Source: Clarkia xantiana subsp. parviflora (Eukaryota > Streptophyta > Magnoliopsida > Myrtales > Onagraceae). Taken from it: a DNA stretch of 64,000 nt. Under the pieces are notes generated by a model that had not been told where the DNA came from, made no database searches, and was given only the letters and a program-made list of their open reading frames with translations. Location: the NCBI GenBank assembly GCA_036873135.1, contig JAPTYO010000008.1, forward strand, positions 40,896,819-40,960,818, written 5' to 3'. Shown here piece after piece: positions 20,145 through 31,872 of the stretch. Position 1 is the first letter of the stretch. Each line of letters starts with the position of its first letter. Made by a program: the position numbers and the translations under genes.

Positions 20145-23100
20145 CTAAGGATATGGGGTGGTCAGTTTGTCTGTTGCCACGTACTCCTTTAGGCCTCCAT
20201 TGTAAATCATCTCCTCCACTTCTATCTTTAGCATCATGCAGTTGTTAGTTTGATGCCCCCAGGTCCTATGGTACTCACACCATCCCTGTGCATCTCTTCC
20301 TAGGAAGGCCTTGCCCTCTTCTCTGTATGTGGGTAGCTCTTCCTTGAGGTATTTCTGAAAAAGTTCTTCTATGCTCACTGTAAGGGGTGTGAATTTGAAA
20401 TCTACACCTCCTTCCAGTGTATCAGTCTCTCTTTGTTTCTCCGGGACTTCCTCCGGTTGCTCCATCTCCTTTGCAAACGCCTTGTCAAGCTTTTCCTTGA
20501 CCTCTCTCATCGTGCTTGTCATGACCATCTCATAAAGCCCTCCATACGCTTCAAATGAGTTTGGATGCATGTTTCTAGTGAAGGCTCTGACGGCTTCCCT
20601 TCTTGTGATGTCCATGTTGGCACCATAACTGGAGAACCTTTCGAAGTAGCTTGACATTGGTTCCCCCGGCATTTGCTTGATGTCATCGATGTGTCGGAAG
20701 CCTTTTATGATGGAGTCCCTTGCTCTTTTTCCTTGTGCGCTTTCTGGTTGCCAAGGTATGCTTGTTACCTTTACAGCCTTGCTCATGTGTCTCTTCTTAG
20801 CCATTCTTTGAAAAAATTGCTTGCTCAGGCAGAGTGCAACTCCGTTCTTCATATTTCTTTGCCTTTGTCTCCTCATCACCTTCTTGTTGTCTTGGTCGGT
20901 CCCTACCATGACCATTGCCACTGTGTCTGTCCTGTGTGATCCACGTCTCATGGAATTGACGTAGCACTGCCTTGCAGTGCGTTGGTCACCCAGGACTTCT
21001 CCAACTCCATTCTCGGTGATGTACTTCAATTTCTGGTGTACGGTAGATGGCACGATTTCATATGGATTTATGGTTGTTCTTCCTAGGATCCCGTTTTAGG
21101 CTCCCAGGCTTTCAACCACCAAGAAGTTAATGTTCACCTTCAGCTGTGTCCATCCTTGGCCCATGGTCACTGACAGTGTTATCATTCCCAGGGGGTAACT
21201 TGTTGCCCCTGAGAAGCCAACCAGAGGGAAGTTGAATGGTTTGATGTCTGCCTTTGTTTTCCCTATTTCCTCTAGGACCCTTAGGCTTAGGAGGTCTGCC
21301 GAGCTGCCCCCATCTACCAGTATTCTCTTTACATCGAAATTATCAATGTCTATTGTGATGACTAATGCATCGTCATGCGGGAAGATAATATGGCTTTTGT
21401 CCTTCTCCGAGAATTCAATCTTCATCTCCTCTCCTTCTCGTGGCCTTTTCCTCCACCTTGGCACTGAACTCAGTTTGGATGCGTAAACCTCCCTTGCATT
21501 AGCAGTTGGGCCTCCTGATGCTACTCCTCCGTGTATCATGTTTATGGTTCCCCTCTTGTTGGGTGGAGGATTGTCGTCTACCTTGCTTTTGCCTTTGTCC
21601 CTGTATGATGGCCCTAACTGTATGCTGTTGCCCCCATGATCCACGAACTGCTTTAGTTCTCCCCTTTGGATGACATTGTTGATGCTTAGCTTTAGGCTGA
21701 AGTATTCGTTCGTGTCATGCCCGTATGCTTCATGGTTATCACACCATCTGTCCTTGTGTGTCCCCACCATTGGGGCTCTCCACCTTGCAGGGGGTGACCA
21801 GAGTTTCTTATTTCGCATCTCTTTTAGGACAGTTGTTGGAGTGGCGTTCAATGGGATGAACTTGATGATGTTGATTTCCCTAGCCTTCAGTGGTTCGCCC
21901 ATCTGATTTCTTTGGTAGGGCGGACGCCATTCCTGTTGCCTTGTGTGTTGAGGTGCCTGAGGTGGCTTTCCTCTGTTCGGCTTTGCATTGTCTTCCTTGG
22001 CTGCTTGAATTTTGGCTTTCTTACTTGCCTCTCCAGGTCTATATGAGTTTTTACTCTCCCTGCTAGCTCCTCTAAGGTGCTTGCTAGTTTCTTGGCCATC
22101 TTTTCTTCCAGCGTGGACCCGAAGCGGCCTAGGTTTCTAATGAAGGCTCGTATTATCTCACCCTCAGTGATGTCGCCCTTGATGCCTGCTATGTTTTGGT
22201 TAAACCTATTGTAGTAATTGGCCAGAGATTTATCATTTTCTTGCTTCACGTCATCGATGGAGCCTGTTCTTTTGAGGAGCTTCCTTTCTCCTAGATATCT
22301 TTGAAGAAATTTCGCCTTTAGCTGCTCCCATGAGTGGATGCTCTCTGAAGGTAGGCTAAAGAACCAATGTGAGGCCACCCCTGATAGGGTGTTTGGAAAT
22401 AGGAGTGCCTTGTATCTTTCATCAGTAGTTCTCCCGAATAGGGAGGCTTCATGCTGTTGAATATGCTCCAAAGGGTCTCCCTTGCCATTGTACTTTGCAA
22501 TCTGGATTGTATGTAGTGAGTCCGGCACCTTGTTCATCTCCAATTCCCTCGTGAAGGGGTGGTTCGTTTGATCACTCAGACAATGTAAGCCGTGTTTCTT
22601 TGACTCATTCATTTTCCTTGTTATCATTGCCTCTATCTCCTCCGGAGTGATCAACGCCGGTGTCGGAGTGTAATCTCTCTGATAGCCTCCGTAGTTATAG
22701 ATTGGGCTTGCTGGGATCCCTTGTCCGTGTTGGTACGGATTGTAGGAGTATCCTTGGCGTCCCTGCTGGGGTACTTCATGGAATTCTTGCCTCCTTGGAG
22801 GTCTTGCTTGTCTGTCTGCCCCCAGCGGGGTATAAGCCCTGGCGTTCTGTTGCTGCCAAGGAGGCACAGATTGCTGTCTTCCCTCTGGGGGTGGCTCTTG
22901 TTAATTTCTTCTTTGCTCTTCTCGCTGCCCTGCTCGAGTGTGCGAGTGGCGTTCTTCTGTTGGGATTTGCTCCTCTTCGTGAGTCACTGTATGTGCTCCC
23001 TGTGTGTATGCCGGCCTTGTGTTTGTTGTGTGGGCGTGGTTGTCATTCCTTTGGGCCGGCATCCCATATGGATATCCTTGGGGTTGCGCCTCATAGTAAT

Positions 23101-23382
23101 ATCCTCAGGAGGTGCCGTGTATTGGGATGGCACTCCCTGTTGCTCCTTCTTTCTCTGTGGCCTCCTTGCCAAAGGGGTTGAGGCTGTGGAAGACTCAGCC
23201 CCAGCCGGGCGTGAGGGTCCTCCTTCCTGGTTGTTGGGTTGGGGAGCCTGTGGGGTTACTTGAGGCTCTGGTTGCACAGGCAGTTTCCCTGGGTTAGGCT
23301 GCCTTGCTGGAGGTATAGGCTGTCTCCCTCGCCTATTGCCCCCAGGTGGGCGGTGATGCCTAGACACCATGTTGTTCGTCAT
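20145..23382 (-). pseudogene. Gag-protease-gag2 polyprotein gene of element D, broken
   Basis: The start is MTNNMVSRHHRPPGG at 23382. Order: Pro/Gln-rich N-terminus, Gag capsid domain (FPNTLSGVASHWFFSLPSES), CHHC knuckle (CDNHEAYGHDTNE, last Cys changed to Tyr), protease (DGGSSADLL), then a second Gag-like module with its own CHHC knuckle (CEYHRTWGHQTNNC), ending at 20145. Compared with H it has one lost base near 23105, a frame change near 22035, and TAC-to-TAA near 21098. RT, RNase H and integrase are absent. The second module aligns by eye with the first (IDDIKQ..., AFTRNMHPN against IDDVKQ..., AFIRNLGRF), so a partial gag duplication is inferred. Confidence 0.88.
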
Positions 23383-23407
23383 TGCTCTTGTTATTGCCAG
23401 GCTTTCT

Positions 23408-23433
23408 GTTCGAAGCCCACAGACGACGCCAAA
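23408..23433 (-). other. Primer-binding site of element D
   Basis: The minus strand just inside the LTR reads TTTGGCGTCGTCTGTGGGC, the same site as in A, B, C and H but with a C-to-T change in the GGCGCC core. Confidence 0.75.
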
Positions 23434-24110
23434 TGTTAGGTTCCAAGTCTAGGGTCAACGGGCGGTCGACCTAAGTCTCGTTCCTCACTAGAGATGTTGC
23501 GGATTTGGTGCCCTCGGGTTGTGTCGTCCTAGCCTGTGTCTTTCTGTCCTTAGCTTCTCTTCTCTTCTCGCCCTGCAAGAGGGGCAATACCAGGCACAGA
23601 GGGGGGGTGGTGCCTGATGAACCCTCTCCGATGCCTAAGTCAGTACGGTTTTAGAGAGATAAAGCTAGAGAGATGTCAGAGCAAAATTATGCAACTTGTC
23701 AAGATGATCAAATGAATAGTGGGAGGGTTGTATTTATAGGCAACGGTGTCATTAAGGTGGCTTAATGACATCGTTACCTTTAAACACAATTAATTAACCT
23801 TTGAACACGTAATTTAGGCCTTAGGGTACGGAGAAGTTTGGCGGAAATAAACCGAGTATGGGAGTCTAAAAACAGTGTCGGGGCCCTTGGGGGGAGGAAA
23901 ATCCGACCCCCAAGGGTAGGGGGTTGGGTGTGGCCACCCGACCTCACCCAGGTGAGTCTAACTTGGCCGGACGAGTATTTTGGCCTCGTCCGGACCGTTG
24001 GTGATTTCGCGAGGTGTTCGGGTTGAAGTTTCGATTTACAATCATTAACGGGGTGATCAAAATGAAACGATTCGGAAGTCAACGGGTTCAAATTGGGCGT
24101 ATATCCATCA
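23434..24110 (-). repeat. 5' LTR of element D (677 bp)
   Basis: It has the same ends as the left copy. The palindromic array is reduced: a single GGTGTGGCCACCCGACC module remains where the left LTR has three, consistent with loss between direct copies of GGTGTGGCCACCC. It is followed by ATACT, the TSD. Confidence 0.95.
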
Positions 24111-24288
24111 ATACTAGCACGCTACGTATGCGCATTCCCTATTGCACTAACCGTGATGACAGGAAACAAGGTCATTCGGTCGGAAAATCAAAGGACGGAC
24201 GAAATCAAGATGTCTACGTCCGACCAACGATCAAAACCGAAAGGTTAGCGTCAAACTCAAATTGGACACGTATCCTAACTTAAAAATA

Positions 24289-24331
24289 GAGTCAAGAAAG
24301 GTTCTAAACCGTTACTTGACTCGGGGGCAAG
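24289..24331 (+). other. Stem-loop and polypurine tract of element E
   Basis: GAGTCAAG (24289-24296) pairs exactly with CTTGACTC (24315-24322), with an inner GGTT/AACC pair. GGGGGCAAG and the LTR TG follow directly. Confidence 0.78.
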
Positions 24332-24922
24332 TGATGGATATGTGTCCAATTCGGGTTCGTATTTATATTTCGGGCCTCGTAAACACGTCAAAATTACATC
24401 TCGGTTTGAAAACGTCTCCCAAAGGGTCAAAACGGTCCAGAAACGCATTTACGCGCATCCGGACCGGACCTCCGGATTGCATTGCGGGTATCGTGCGATT
24501 ACCGTTTCCGCGTTTACCGTTACGTGTAGAGAAGTCAAGTTCGCGCATTACCAATATGGATGACGGTTACCGCTTGCTTTTGGACCGTCATCAAACCGCT
24601 TTAAAACCGGGTCCGGTCCCAAGGAAGCCTATAAATAGGAGGCTTTGGCCACCCATTTTCACACATCCTCTCATTTACCCAACTTTGGTATTTTGAGCTC
24701 TGACTTCTCTCTAGAAATATTCTCTCTCTAGAAATTACTCTTTTACCCATATAGTGACTTAAGCTTCGGAGAGGGCTCCGCTAGCACCACCCCCCCTCTC
24801 CGTGCTAGCACTGGTCCTTTGTGCACGAATCGTCGCCCAGACATCCGGATTTGTGCACAGGTCACCGCCTCCTGAGACACAACCACACTGAGACACATAC
24901 CTTTACGGGAGTTAACCGAACA
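24332..24922 (+). repeat. LTR between elements E and F
   Basis: It begins TGATGGATATGTGTCC after the E polypurine tract. TATA box CTATAAATA is at 24629-24637, and the GGAGAGGG...CCCCCCCTCTCC leader motif at about 24776-24802. The end is set at ..CCGAACA (24922) by eye and is uncertain. F sequence follows, so this LTR may serve as both 3' LTR of E and 5' LTR of F. Confidence 0.65.
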
Positions 24923-24939
24923 CTCGCCAGTGGCCCAAA

Positions 24940-25995
24940 CCTCTTCCCGACGAAGGGTTACAGCCCAAAAACCTGCACAACCACGCGAACAGACGCGTCC
25001 TCACAACCCAATTCATCCAGGACGCAACAGGTATGATCACACTGCCAGTCATCTTGGGAGAAGGTTGGAAGGCGCTTCATATCAATGTCACATTTGTAGT
25101 GGTGAGCACCCTAGGAACATACAATGGCATCCTAGGAAGAACGACAATCAACCCGCACGACATTGTGCCATCCACTGCCCACCAAAAGATGAAGTTCCTA
25201 ACTCCTAATGGGATTGGCGAGGTGCTGGGCGACCAAACAGCCACACGGAAGTGCTACGTCAATGCTCTAAGGAAGATGAAGCAAGTGTCCATTGCCATGA
25301 TAGAAGTTGGCGTGAAAAGAAAGTTGTTCGGCTCAAGTGATGATGATTAAGGGAAAAGGAAGTTAACACCAGGTGCAGGACTCGATAAGACGCTCTTCCC
25401 AACAAAACAAAGCGTCCTAGATGTCAGACAAGGACAAGAAGAGTCCATCACAACTTACTTCAGGAGGTTCGCCCAGAATGCAGCTGCACTAAGGGCAACC
25501 AGAAAAGAAGTCATCATTGCATTTTACTTGAACATGAACGCGCCAACGTTTTTGCTGTTCGGAATAATATATGGATGGCGTACAACCAAGACGATGGCCT
25601 GCCTGAAAGATAAGTTGGAAACCGCAATCTCTTGTGAACGCGAGCCGGGATGGGGTACACCTCTCAGCTCAAATCAGGAAACTCAGACTTCAAGAAAACC
25701 AGGAAGCTCAAGCGTCGAATACCCTGACGTCTTCACCCCCTTAAATACGGAGGTCGAAGAGATATACATTAAGCTCCTGGAAAACAAGCTTCCGGGTCCA
25801 CTTGAGCCGATGACTGCCATCCTAGGTAGAAATGTGGAAGATTGGTGCCGATACCACCAAACATGGGGGCACCATACTAATAGTTGATTAACTTTGAGAA
25901 TGGAGATCGAGGATTTTATTGCTCATGGAGCCTTGGGAAGCTATGTCGCAAGGAACGATGCTCGTCCTCTACCGAAACATCTCAGAGGGAGATAG
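24940..25995 (+). pseudogene. Protease tail and gag2 of element F, broken
   Basis: Residues from 25033 (MITLPVILGEGWKALH...YNGILGRTTINPHDIVPST) match the end of the D/H protease region; the DGGSS active site is missing. A TAA at 25348 interrupts. After it the frame near 25377-25887 carries a Gag-like module (VLDVRQGQEESITTYFRRFAQ...IAFYLNMN) and the knuckle CRYHQTWGHHTNS. The codon for the last zinc-binding Cys is TGA here. Similarity then continues in frame (MEIEDFIAHGALGSYVA) to a stop at 25993. This gives the same protease-then-gag2 order as in D and H from a more distant family. Confidence 0.8.
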
Positions 25996-27490
25996 ACTAT
26001 CCACTTTTTATCTGTCTTTACATCTTTGTCAACATGTTCGTACTTAGAAATATTTCATAACGAGCGATCAGTAGACGCTTTCCTGCAAGCGATTGTACGC
26101 ATAATCAAATTCTAATGAAGATTAATCTACTATCGTAGGTACATCTCTATAATACGCATTCTACTTTGGATTAACACAAGGTAACAAACAACGAGCATGT
26201 TACTCATATCAACAACTCAAGTCATTATGCAACTTATATTATGCGGCATCAAGAAGATTATTATCAACAAAACAAGCTAAAACACTATGTAATGAGGAAC
26301 TTATGGCATACAATGCCAACATATCTATCATCTACACCAACAAAGAGTTTATTTCTCCATCTATAACTGCGTCTATCTCAAGAAGATGTCGACAACACAA
26401 AGTCATCGCGCTATGTGGACAGTCAACTTATACGTCGCAATGACAACTTGCGGATTATCTACAAAAAGGGACTTATATAAATTCTCTATCAAAATGATGA
26501 CTATTCCAAAGGCGTCAACAACAAGTAATATCTGGGATAAACACTAAGATTTACTATCAAAAGTGACATGCTGCGACATCCTCTTTGCAAGGGCAAACCT
26601 CATGTTCACATCTATCAAAAGTAGCATGCTGCGACATCCTCTTTGTAAGGGCAAACCCCATGTTTACTTCTAAAAAATGGCATGCTGTGAAATCTTCTTA
26701 GAGGCAATTACTCATGTTCATAGCCATTCCCCTGCATACAAACTAGGATGCGGCACTTAGGTGGGACTGATCACCCCATCTACAAAGTATGTATATCCCT
26801 CTTAAGGGTTCATACGCCATGAAGATACATTCCTTGATAGGATAGCTTCATGTATACTCAAACTATGCATATCCTCTTAAGGACGCAGACATAATGAAGA
26901 CCTATACCTTAAATGGGCAGGCTTCACTAAAAAACGCAAGCAGGAGCGCACCCTGTTTGAAAAACTTATTAAACTTACAAGTCGAGTCTTGTACAACGTC
27001 GCCTTAGAGTGGAACTAAGAGACGGTATAAACTTAAGTCTTGCTTTGTCAAGACGACACTGCTACATGTCAAGTGCCAGTGCCAAGTGCCCGCGCCGAGT
27101 ACATTACTATCTACAATGCTACAAGTACCAAGTGTACATATCATGCCATTCCATGGAAATTTTTTCAAGAGGGGCGCTAATAACACCCTGTAATGCGCAA
27201 GTCGCAACCTTGGATGTTTATCCATTATAACAAAGAAGATCAATCTTATCATGCAAGTCCAATACATACGGACAATGAAGATAACTCCAGGTAAGAAATA
27301 TTACTAGCAAGTTATCACATGTTTATTATTATTGAAAACAGGTCCAAGTTACGAAATACCATGCAAGCAAACGCATAAGCGAAGGTTGGGACAAAAGCCT
27401 CAACTTAATGTCAGCCCGTTCACAAAGGGTTCAACATGCTGAAAGCAAACAACATGATACTATTCAAGAGATAACATCATATCCAAAAGA
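25996..27490 (+). other. Non-coding repeat-bearing region of element F
   Basis: No gene is supported. About three copies of a 58-base unit (ATCAAAAGT(G/A)(A/G)CATGCTGCGAC...) lie at 26545-26710, and a shorter pair with CATATCC/TTAAGG lies near 26790-26900. The block 26945-27050 is shared with element E. It again lies between gag2 and the aORF 3' end. Confidence 0.65.
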
Positions 27491-29895
27491 CTAAGATAAC
27501 ATCTTCATGAAGTCAACATCAAGTGCAATATCGTCATTACCATATCCAAAGATCACGGAGAGAGAAGCCGCTTCAGCTTCTTTACGCTGTAAATCCGCAA
27601 CATGGTTAACAACAAAAGAAGAATAAGAACCTAACTTGTCGAACGGAAAGCCGGGGGCAAGCGCGCGTACTCTGCCAATATAATATTTGGCAAACTCATC
27701 AATCATAGATGAAGACTTCGCCTTGGCAGCAGCAAGGACGGAGGCAGTATGCGCAACAGTGCTGGGATACTCGGCAAGTCCCTTCTCAACCCCTGACTTG
27801 TGTGCTTCCTCACGTATAGAAGCAAGCGCGACATCATGGGCGCTACTACTCTCTGCAATTTGCTGCTTGATAGCAGCAATCTCAGCCTCAAGTTGCTCAA
27901 CATGGGCGCGACGAGCAGCAATGCGTGTATCAAAATCAGCAACTTGGGAGTTCAAGTTTTGCACCTCCTCCTCGGACTGTGCAAGCTCACGAATAACTGC
28001 ATTGCTCTTCTGGACAGCAGCCCTCTTCTCGCGCACAAGCTCCAACACAAAGGATGGCATGTTCATCATCCTTGAAATAGCCTAATTACAATAAACCAAA
28101 CAACAAGACAATCAGCGCAAGGCATATGATTACAGTATGCGAACACAAAAGTTATAGCAAGGCTTACCGGGGCAAATTCTGCCAAGCAACTCTCAACATA
28201 TGCTTGTGCTTCCTCGTCTGTGGATGGCTTAACGTCATGATTTCCAGGAGGAACGCACCTTTGAAGTATTCATACCCCGATTTCCGGTGTTCTGAGCTTG
28301 GAATCCTTCGGAAAGTGAAGACCGTCAGTGGAGAAAGGTGACCAATCTTCTCCAGATACATCTATCCCGTCGGATAGGGTCAAGTCATCACGCTTGATGC
28401 CTGGAAGTGCTGCAATAAGATCAACATAAAACGAAGAAGATATTAATGAAAAATCCTAAATAAAAGAAACATGTCGAAGTAAACAACACGTACCTCGACG
28501 AGGAGAACGCTCCTCCTCGGGCCGGTCCCTCGACCGGGGGGCAGGAGGCGCCACTATGCGACTCTCGATTCTCTTCCCTTTATAACAAGAAGGAGTTGGA
28601 ACAGTCGCACTCAGTTTGGAGCGCTTGGGATTACTCGAGGGACGCGTCCCTGTGGCGGACCTCTTAGGAAGAACGCTAGTGACGGGAGCGGCAACAACGC
28701 GTTCAGTCACGAGTACAGAATGACCTGAAAATGAAAGCAACATGAAGACAACAAAACTTGGTAAATTAGCAAGTCCAAAGATGATGCAAGAAGGTGTCTT
28801 ACTTGTAATCCCCTTATCGCGACCATGTCCGGAAGATCCAGGAATAGCGGGGGCAGTAGTACGAGCATGCCGTCCAACAGGCGGGTTACCGCGAACATCA
28901 GCTGTCTGCAAGGACGAGCTTTTTCCATCAGTTCGACCTACATTACAACATGATACAGGTTATAAAGATTATCAACATACCAAACCGTCAGAAGAAAGTA
29001 TGAAAATCCCGGCGTCAATCAACTCTTGCTCTGAAACGCGTAGTAGACAACGGAAACTGCGCCCTTGCTGACATCGATAAATAGCCTTCACAGTTTCCTT
29101 GTCATCCGAAGAAAGCTCGGAGAAGATAGGAGGAGGATCAGCTCTCTCAACTCCCTCAACTTCCCAATTTGTGCCGACATCGCACACGAAGAAATAATGA
29201 TGTCGCCAATGAGGACCCGAGCGATCAGCTGAAGCAGCTAGTCACTGTCTATAATCCCACTCGGCGTCCCCAAGTCCAAGTTGCTTGAAACCCTTGTCTT
29301 GCAAGATAGGCCAACGCATCTTCATACCGCATAGTCCCATCACGTCCGGACACAACATCTGATAGAAGCAGCGAAAAAGGGTAGTGGAGTAGTGCCAAGA
29401 CTGCCTGTGTAACAGCATCGGGAAAAAACTCCAGACTCGAAAGCCGGCAGGAGAAAGATACAAAGGCGAGATTCGATAATAACGACAAAGGTCTATCAAA
29501 TCAGGACAATAAGGAAAGCGCAAGCCTTCCCTAATCTGTGAAGTATAAACTGCGGACAAGTCATCGGGAGGTACGGTGACTCGCCCCTGTTGGGCGTCGG
29601 GTAACACGTCATAAGGCAATATACCTTCCAGCACTGGATCAAGTCCACAACAGGATGCATATAAGTCAAACATAGCTTCATCAATCTGGTTGGTGAAGTA
29701 ACTCACACCTGTTTCCTTAACTTTTATGACTTTGGGGAAAACAGGAGGTTTTGCGACGACTTCGGCCGCTTCACCTGGTATAGTATCCAACGGCTCAATA
29801 ATGTCGACATCCGGCTCGACTATGTCGACATCCAGCTCATCATCGGTATCTGAACATAGTGTCACACTCGGAATGGGGATAGAAGACTTACTCAT
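27491..29895 (-). pseudogene. Antisense aORF of element F, broken
   Basis: It starts with ATGAGTAAG (MSKSSIPIPS) at 29895. The acidic N-terminus is followed by the PF04195-like domain (GLRFPYCPDLIDLCRYYRIS; RVWSFFPMLLHRQSWHYSTTLFRCFYQ). A CGA codon of the family is TGA at about 29245-29243, a single nonsense. Intron 28976-28938 matches E, D and H. The C-terminal half has a basic segment (NPKRSKLSATVP) and a coiled coil (about 28069-27700), then GFPFDKLGSYSSFVVNH and a tail ending at 27491. It is the best-preserved C-terminus in the E/F family. Confidence 0.8.
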
Positions 29896-31828
29896 ATTAA
29901 CAGCTGTGAGAAGGCTTAAGTACGCGAAGATGATAGTGAGATGTGGTATTTTCGTGCAACAAGTATCAACCATCAGCAAGGGGGGAAAAACCTCTCACCT
30001 CATTGATTTACATGTCGACATCAAGCTCATGCTCACAATGTACATGATCACAAGGGCGAAATATTTTCTAAGTGTTTTGCCCAGGATGACAGTCAGCATA
30101 TTACAAGCTGTCAGCATACTATCAAATATCTACGTACGACAAGGTGTCGACATGCAGCAAGATATGGCTGAAATATTTCCTAAGTATTTCGCTTACGACA
30201 TGGAACTATATGCGACAAGAAATCAACCGTCAGAACATATTGTCTAAGTATTTCTTTGATGTCAACAATCAACGAGCGGCATGGAATCAATTATCTAGGA
30301 GCATTCTCCAAGTATGCTAGCATGACGACGGATAACGTACATTAAGTGGTAGACACCAACTACTACGAAATATTTTCTAAATGTTTCTATGCCGGCGGTC
30401 GACAAGAATCATATGACAATATCAATGGTAACAAGCACTAGATATTATTGAAATATTTTCTAAGTGTTTTGACATGTTTGCAGACAACGACCGATGATCA
30501 GTACATGATGTTCAACATACATTGCCTAAGTTATCACTACCAACATACAACCCTGGATGGCCATGTATGAACAACTACCGCTCGTCAACATCGAGCATAC
30601 TAAATCAACGACTAAGGCATGGAGCAACATGTCGACAATGAACACTATGCATAACGGAAGTATAACAATTCATTTGCACTTTTCTAAAATTTTCAGCACT
30701 TAGAAAAATTTTGGCGTATTTGGGGCTAAGTATTCTAATGCATTTTATCAAACACCTTGTATGCATGTTAAAGTAATTAGGTACATAGTGATTTCATTGA
30801 ATCAAGGCCAAACTAAGTCACAAAATGTCCAGCCGTGTACGGAATTGGACTCACCGACACGAAGCAAGTCCGAATTGCTACTTGTCGTCAACCGGAAATC
30901 CACGCGCCGCCGTTGCATACCCACGTTCCACCTCTCCCTTCTCACGCCCCGTCGTGGTTTCCTCTTTGCCCGGATTAGACCTTGATCAATGTCAAATATG
31001 ATATCACTACTCCAAATTCACACCTCCATGAGCTCCTTCTTCAACAAGCAAGGAGAGCTTCTTGGAAAACTATCAAGGGAGGCTGTAAGCTAATGACTAC
31101 TCTCTCTCCTAATTCTCGTTAATAGTGTCTACACCATGTGCTAAGGACTAAAGTAATATCTATTTTCGCGCAAGTCTCTAGTATCATGTATGAGCATATT
31201 TACATCTCTCCTATGCTTGCATTACATACATGCTCCTTAATGTTGCATGACGCGCTACGTACGATCATTATCGCGTGTTGCGTACGTATAGACTATTATG
31301 CATGTTATTATTTTTATATGTGCATGATGCTAACTTATGATTTCTATATGATTATTTTTATAATCTATGTATGAGTTGCATGTTTACATCATATTACATA
31401 CCTACATAATATTACATGCTTACATCATATTCTATGTTTACATCATGCTTCATGTTGACAAGCATGCTCTCCAATTTTATATTACTCTAAGTATTTTGCT
31501 TACTGCGCGATTACGTCATCCATGTACTATGTCGCCATCTCCATGTTAACATCATGTAACACGTTCACGTCACGTACCAAGATGACACTGCGTTGCATGA
31601 TTACTTATTATCACAAATATTTCGCTTATTGCATGTTATTATGAATAAGTCGTTAACTGCACGTTGTTATATGTATACCGTCTGTTACGCTAACCCTGTG
31701 AATAGATTATGTACGTTCATTGGAAAAATAAAGATGGACGAATCTGTGCTCCGCGCACTCGATTGACAAACAGGCCACCCCTGAGGTCAGTGTCGAACCT
31801 AAATTGGACGAATATCCTATCTTAAATA
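29896..31828. other. Non-coding 3' region and aORF leader of element F
   Basis: Between 29990 and 30480 a degenerate unit GAAATATTTTCTAAGTGTTT recurs about five times at irregular spacing. A GC-richer patch at 30830-31000 may be the aORF leader. 31180-31680 is AT-rich with repeated CATGTTTACATCAT-like words. No gene is supported. Confidence 0.55.
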
Positions 31829-31872
31829 GAGTCAAGCATGGGTTTTGAACCGCTACTTGAATCGGGGGCAAG
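31829..31872 (+). other. Stem-loop and polypurine tract of element F
   Basis: GAGTCAAG (31829-31836) faces CTTGAATC (31856-31863, one mismatch), with an inner GGTT/AACC pair, then GGGGGCAAG directly before the LTR. Confidence 0.75.

Larger units (their letters stand above)
14274..24110 (-). mobile_element. Element D: non-autonomous Tat-like element, gag-pro-gag2 plus aORF
   Basis: The LTRs are 14274-15021 and 23434-24110, flanked by ATACT on both sides (14269-14273, 24111-24115), so the ends are certain. On the minus strand it has a primer site, gag, protease, a second gag-like module, a tandem array, then the antisense aORF and polypurine tract. No RT or integrase is present between protease and array. 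Element H is the same family in the opposite orientation. Its frames carry more mutations than those of H. Confidence 0.95.
9766..24922 (+). mobile_element. Element E: 3' part of a Tat-lineage element, interrupted by D
   Basis: E is seen as 9766-14273 plus 24111-24922. It holds an aORF on the minus strand, a GC-rich leader, a stem plus polypurine tract (24289-24331) and an LTR (24332). Its gag would lie left of element A, outside the window. A is inserted at its left visible end. D is inserted at ATACT, which is duplicated at 14269-14273 and 24111-24115. Element F is a relative: the stretch around 10020-10130 is closely repeated at 26945-27050. Confidence 0.8.

Noticed and set aside
31138..31549. 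Frames rich in Tyr, Ile and Met at 31138-31549
   Set aside because: They are AT-rich, low complexity non-coding sequence within element F; no family is recognised.
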